Shown: positions 15,030 through 16,942 of the stretch, one piece after another | Layout of the letters: each line of letters begins with the position of its first letter | Position numbering within the stretch: position 1 is the stretch's first letter | Assembly (NCBI GenBank): GCA_034430595.1 | Contig: DAOUEL010000074.1 | Location: 1-16,942, forward strand | Source of the DNA: E44-bin32 sp034430595 | GTDB lineage: Bacteria > Chloroflexota > Anaerolineae > Anaerolineales > E44-bin32 | DNA length: 16,942 nt | Direction: 5' to 3' | Translations under genes and position numbers: made by a program | Notes under the pieces: model-generated | What the model was told of the DNA's origin: nothing | The model's database searches: none | Seen by the model: the letters and a program-made list of their open reading frames with translations, nothing else

Positions 15030-15134
15030 CCGTGACGATGAACCCCGGTGCCCACCGGGAGATCGCGCGTGATGGCTGCGTGATCAGCCCGCTTCAGCCA
15101 TGCCTCAACCGAACCCAGGCGCAGAACATTGCCT
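15030..15134. other. Short gap between the kdpB fusion tail and the helicase 3' end
   Basis: These 105 bases hold a small CCCGGTG/CACCGGG inverted repeat near 15045-15060 without a U tract on either side. No gene or clear terminator is visible. Together with 14811-15029 it is probably a remnant of whatever lay beyond the deletion in kdpB. Confidence 0.35.
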
Positions 15135-16300
15135 TTAGCCGCCTGGTTGGCGCAGGGGCAATCGGGCATCTGGCTTTGCTGCCGCATAGTCAAAATCGGA
15201 CAGCGAACGCTGCGGTAATTTTTCCTTCATGATTTTTTCAATCTGGTGCACCATCGGCAGATCTTCCGGTGTAACGAGGGTAAAGGCCTCGCCGGTTCGT
15301 TCAGCCCGCCCGGTGCGTCCGATGCGGTGAATGTAGGCATCGGCCGTGTCGGGCATGTCGTAGTTGATGACATGCGAGATGCGGTCAATGTCCAGGCCAC
15401 GCGCAGCGATGTCGGTCGCGACCATGATCTGAAAATGCCCGGTTTTAAAACCGTTCAGTGCTGATCGTCACTGGCCCTGGCTGCGATCACTGTGCAGGCC
15501 GGTCGTCCTGTAGCCGGCGTTGGCCAGCTGCCGGGTCAGGCGCTGGGCGCGGTGCTTCGTCCGAGTGAAAATCAGAACCGAATCGGTCCTGGTCTGCTTG
15601 AGCAGCCTCAACAGCAAGTGCTTCTTCAAATGCTGTGGAACCGGGTATAGGGTATGCGTAACCGTGTGCGCAGGCCTTGAAATACCGATCGCAACGCGCT
15701 CCGGCGAACGTAGAAACTGGGCCGCCAACGCCTCGACCTCGGCTGGAAACGTGGCTGAGAACAGCAGCGTTTGACGCCGGACCGGGACATGCCGCAGGAT
15801 GCGCTTGATATCCGGCAGGAAACCCATGTCGAGCATACGGTCGGCCTCATCCAGCACCAGAAAAGCGATTGTATCGAGTCGGGCGTGCTTGTTCTGGATA
15901 TGATCCAGCAGGCGTCCGGGACATGCCACGATGATTTCCACCCCACGGCGAAGCGCCTCGAGTTGGGCTCCCGCGCCGACACCACCGTAGATGGCAGCGC
16001 TCCGAATTTTCGTTCCACGCGCCAGAATGGTTATAGCCTGGTGGATTTGCTCGGCAAGCTCGCGGGTGGGCGTGATAATCAAAGCCCGAGTCCCCTTCCC
16101 CTCACTTGTGAGCAAGTTATGCAGGATGGGCAGCACGAACACCGCCGTCTTGCCTGTCCCCGTCTGGGAGGTTGCGATGATATCCTTCCCGGCCAAGGCG
16201 AGCGGGATGGCCGCCGCCTGGATCGGCGTCGGAATTTGATACCCGGCGGCACGAATCCCTGTTGTTAAACGTGAATCAAGATTGAACTATTGAAGTTCAT
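15135..16300 (-). pseudogene. rhlE: DEAD-box RNA helicase (RhlE type) with an N-terminal frameshift and an internal UGA
   Basis: RhlE-type helicases unwind short RNA duplexes with ATP in ribosome assembly or RNA decay. Motifs in order: Q motif GIRAAGYQIPTPIQAAAI, Walker A SQTGTGKT, PTRELAEQ, ACPGRLLDH, DEADRMLDMGF, SATFP, IFTRTKHRAQ, HSDRSQGQ, VATDIAARGLDI, YIHRIGRTGRAER. Two lesions are present. First, an in-frame TGA (15468-15470) replaces what should be an Arg codon between SQGQ and RSALNGFKTGHFQ; the frame continues unchanged afterwards. Second, ATG at 16300 gives MNFNS, but the conserved reading FNLDSRLTTGIRAAGY is in another frame with a TAG just before it and no start codon; one inserted base would join them. 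The repaired protein would be about 388 residues, normal for a short RhlE. The symbol is by family. Confidence 0.88.
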
Positions 16301-16470
16301 AACGATCAAATTTTCCTTATCTTCAGAAGTCAAGCAGATGTCTGGGGGATGGAACCAAGCCCGGAGGGAACTGCAGCGAGGACTGCTGGCGAATTTTGTT
16401 GATGGGTGGAACGATAACCGATCCGGGTGCGCTTGTCAAGCCGTTGCTTGCCGTCTGTTATTTGAAATTC

Positions 16471-16524
16471 AAAAGTGAACTATTTTCATTTCAAAAGCGA
16501 ACCGTTTTCATTTGAAAAGTGAAC
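16471..16524 (+). repeat. Two and a half 22-bp tandem repeats at the IS end
   Basis: The core AAAAGTGAAC begins at 16471 and 16515, and AAAAGCGAAC at 16493, a spacing of 22 bases each time, two helical turns. Between cores lie TATTTTCATTTC and CGTTTTCATTTG, also similar. The regular phasing suggests binding sites for several transposase molecules on one face of the DNA. Confidence 0.8.
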
Positions 16525-16563
16525 ACCCATACTGGCTGCCTCATTCAGGGTCAGGAGGCAGTC

Positions 16564-16942
16564 ATGTCCCAGCTCCACAAACGGTTCAGCGATCAAGAAG
16601 TTGGCTTTCTTCTGCAGTCTTATTCGCACGGGCTTCTCAACCGCAGAGAGATCCAGGAGAGGCTCAGCATCGGCAAGACACGCTTCTTCAAGCTATTGAA
16701 GATGTACCAGGCCGATACCGAAGCTTTCTCCCTCAGCTACGAGCGGCCATCGCCTGGCCGAATCTCGCCGGAAGCCGAGGCAGCGATTGAGCGCGAACTC
16801 TTTCGAGAAAAAGAACTCATCGAGGATGATGAGCTTCCTATCACCTCCTACAACTACTCCGCCTTGCGAGACCGCCTCCTGAAGCAAGCGATCACGGTGT
16901 CGGTCAACACCATCATCGATCGAGCCAGAAAGCTGGGTTGCC
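16564..16942 (+). CDS. DDE/rve-type transposase, N-terminal part
   Basis: The frame starts at ATG 16564 with GGAGG (16553-16558 region) just upstream and is open for 126 codons to the window edge. It begins MSQLHKRFSDQEVGFLLQSY. Residues about 10-50 (LLNRREIQERLSIGKTRFFKLLKMY) form a helix-turn-helix of the kind that recognises IS ends. Then follow RISPEAEAAIERELFREKELI, ITSYNYSALRDRLLKQ and VSVNTIIDRARKLGC, a second helical DNA-binding segment. The order resembles integrase-catalytic-core (rve) transposases common in Chloroflexota and other phyla; the catalytic DDE part must lie to the right of the window. The repeats directly upstream support this. The IS family is not assigned with confidence. 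Confidence 0.75.
   Translation, partial: MSQLHKRFSDQEVGFLLQSYSHGLLNRREIQERLSIGKTRFFKLLKMYQADTEAFSLSYERPSPGRISPEAEAAIERELFREKELIEDDELPITSYNYSALRDRLLKQAITVSVNTIIDRARKLGC

Larger units (their letters stand above)
16456..16942 (+). mobile_element. Insertion sequence, left end and 5' part (continues beyond the window)
   Basis: A probable left end starts with TG near 16456, followed by iterated 22-bp repeats and then the transposase gene at 16564. The right end lies outside. Repeated 10-bp cores upstream of a DDE transposase gene are typical of terminal transposase-binding sites. The exact first base is uncertain because no target-site duplication can be checked. Confidence 0.65.

Noticed and set aside
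15435..15455. CGGTTTTAAAACCG palindrome as an operator or terminator
   Set aside because: It lies inside conserved helicase coding sequence (LNGFKTG), which explains it.
15468..15470. Helicase UGA read as selenocysteine
   Set aside because: The position is normally Arg in RhlE, DEAD-box helicases are not known selenoproteins, and no selenocysteine insertion hairpin is apparent just downstream.

Overview
The window looks like chromosomal DNA of a bacterium from the Chloroflexota, most likely Anaerolineae-like. This is inferred from gene style: lipoproteins with a Ser/Thr/Pro-rich linker and an NBR1-type Ig-like domain, a MurG/MGDG-synthase-type glycosyltransferase, and an ordinary OmpR-type two-component system. 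No rRNA or other taxonomic marker is present, so the assignment is moderate.

Left part (1 to about 9.59 kb): compact, GC-rich, apparently intact core-type genes. A helical protein of unknown function runs off the left edge and is divergent from a GNAT-type acetyltransferase gene; a perfect 16-bp palindrome sits between them. On the minus strand follow a pair that is probably co-transcribed (class V aminotransferase of the alanine/serine-glyoxylate type, then the glycosyltransferase), a 519-residue lipoprotein with its own promoter and terminator, a sensor kinase and response regulator with overlapping stop and start, an NBR1-Ig lipoprotein and a small protein of unknown function.

Junction (about 9.55-9.63 kb): a strong minus-strand terminator follows the 3' part of a CAT-anticodon tRNA that is cut exactly at the anticodon loop. 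This is what site-specific integration into a tRNA gene leaves behind. It places an integrated element to the right, with the intact tRNA expected beyond the right edge.

Right part (9.63 to 16.94 kb): accessory DNA, visibly more AT-rich in places. It carries an AbiE-type toxin-antitoxin operon (antitoxin first, four-base overlap, leaderless promoter inside an inverted repeat), about 0.8 kb without a clear gene, and a damaged kdp potassium-transport operon: an unannotated 29-residue membrane peptide, kdpF, kdpA frameshifted in a run of nine G, and kdpB cut after about residue 207 and joined to unrelated sequence. Then come a DEAD-box RNA helicase gene with an N-terminal frameshift and an in-frame UGA, and the left end and 5' part of an insertion sequence with 22-bp iterated repeats. 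Only the AbiE pair, the two small membrane ORFs and the truncated transposase look undamaged here, so the right part reads as a decaying genomic island kept in place by an addiction module. Sequencing error in a draft assembly is the main alternative for the point lesions.
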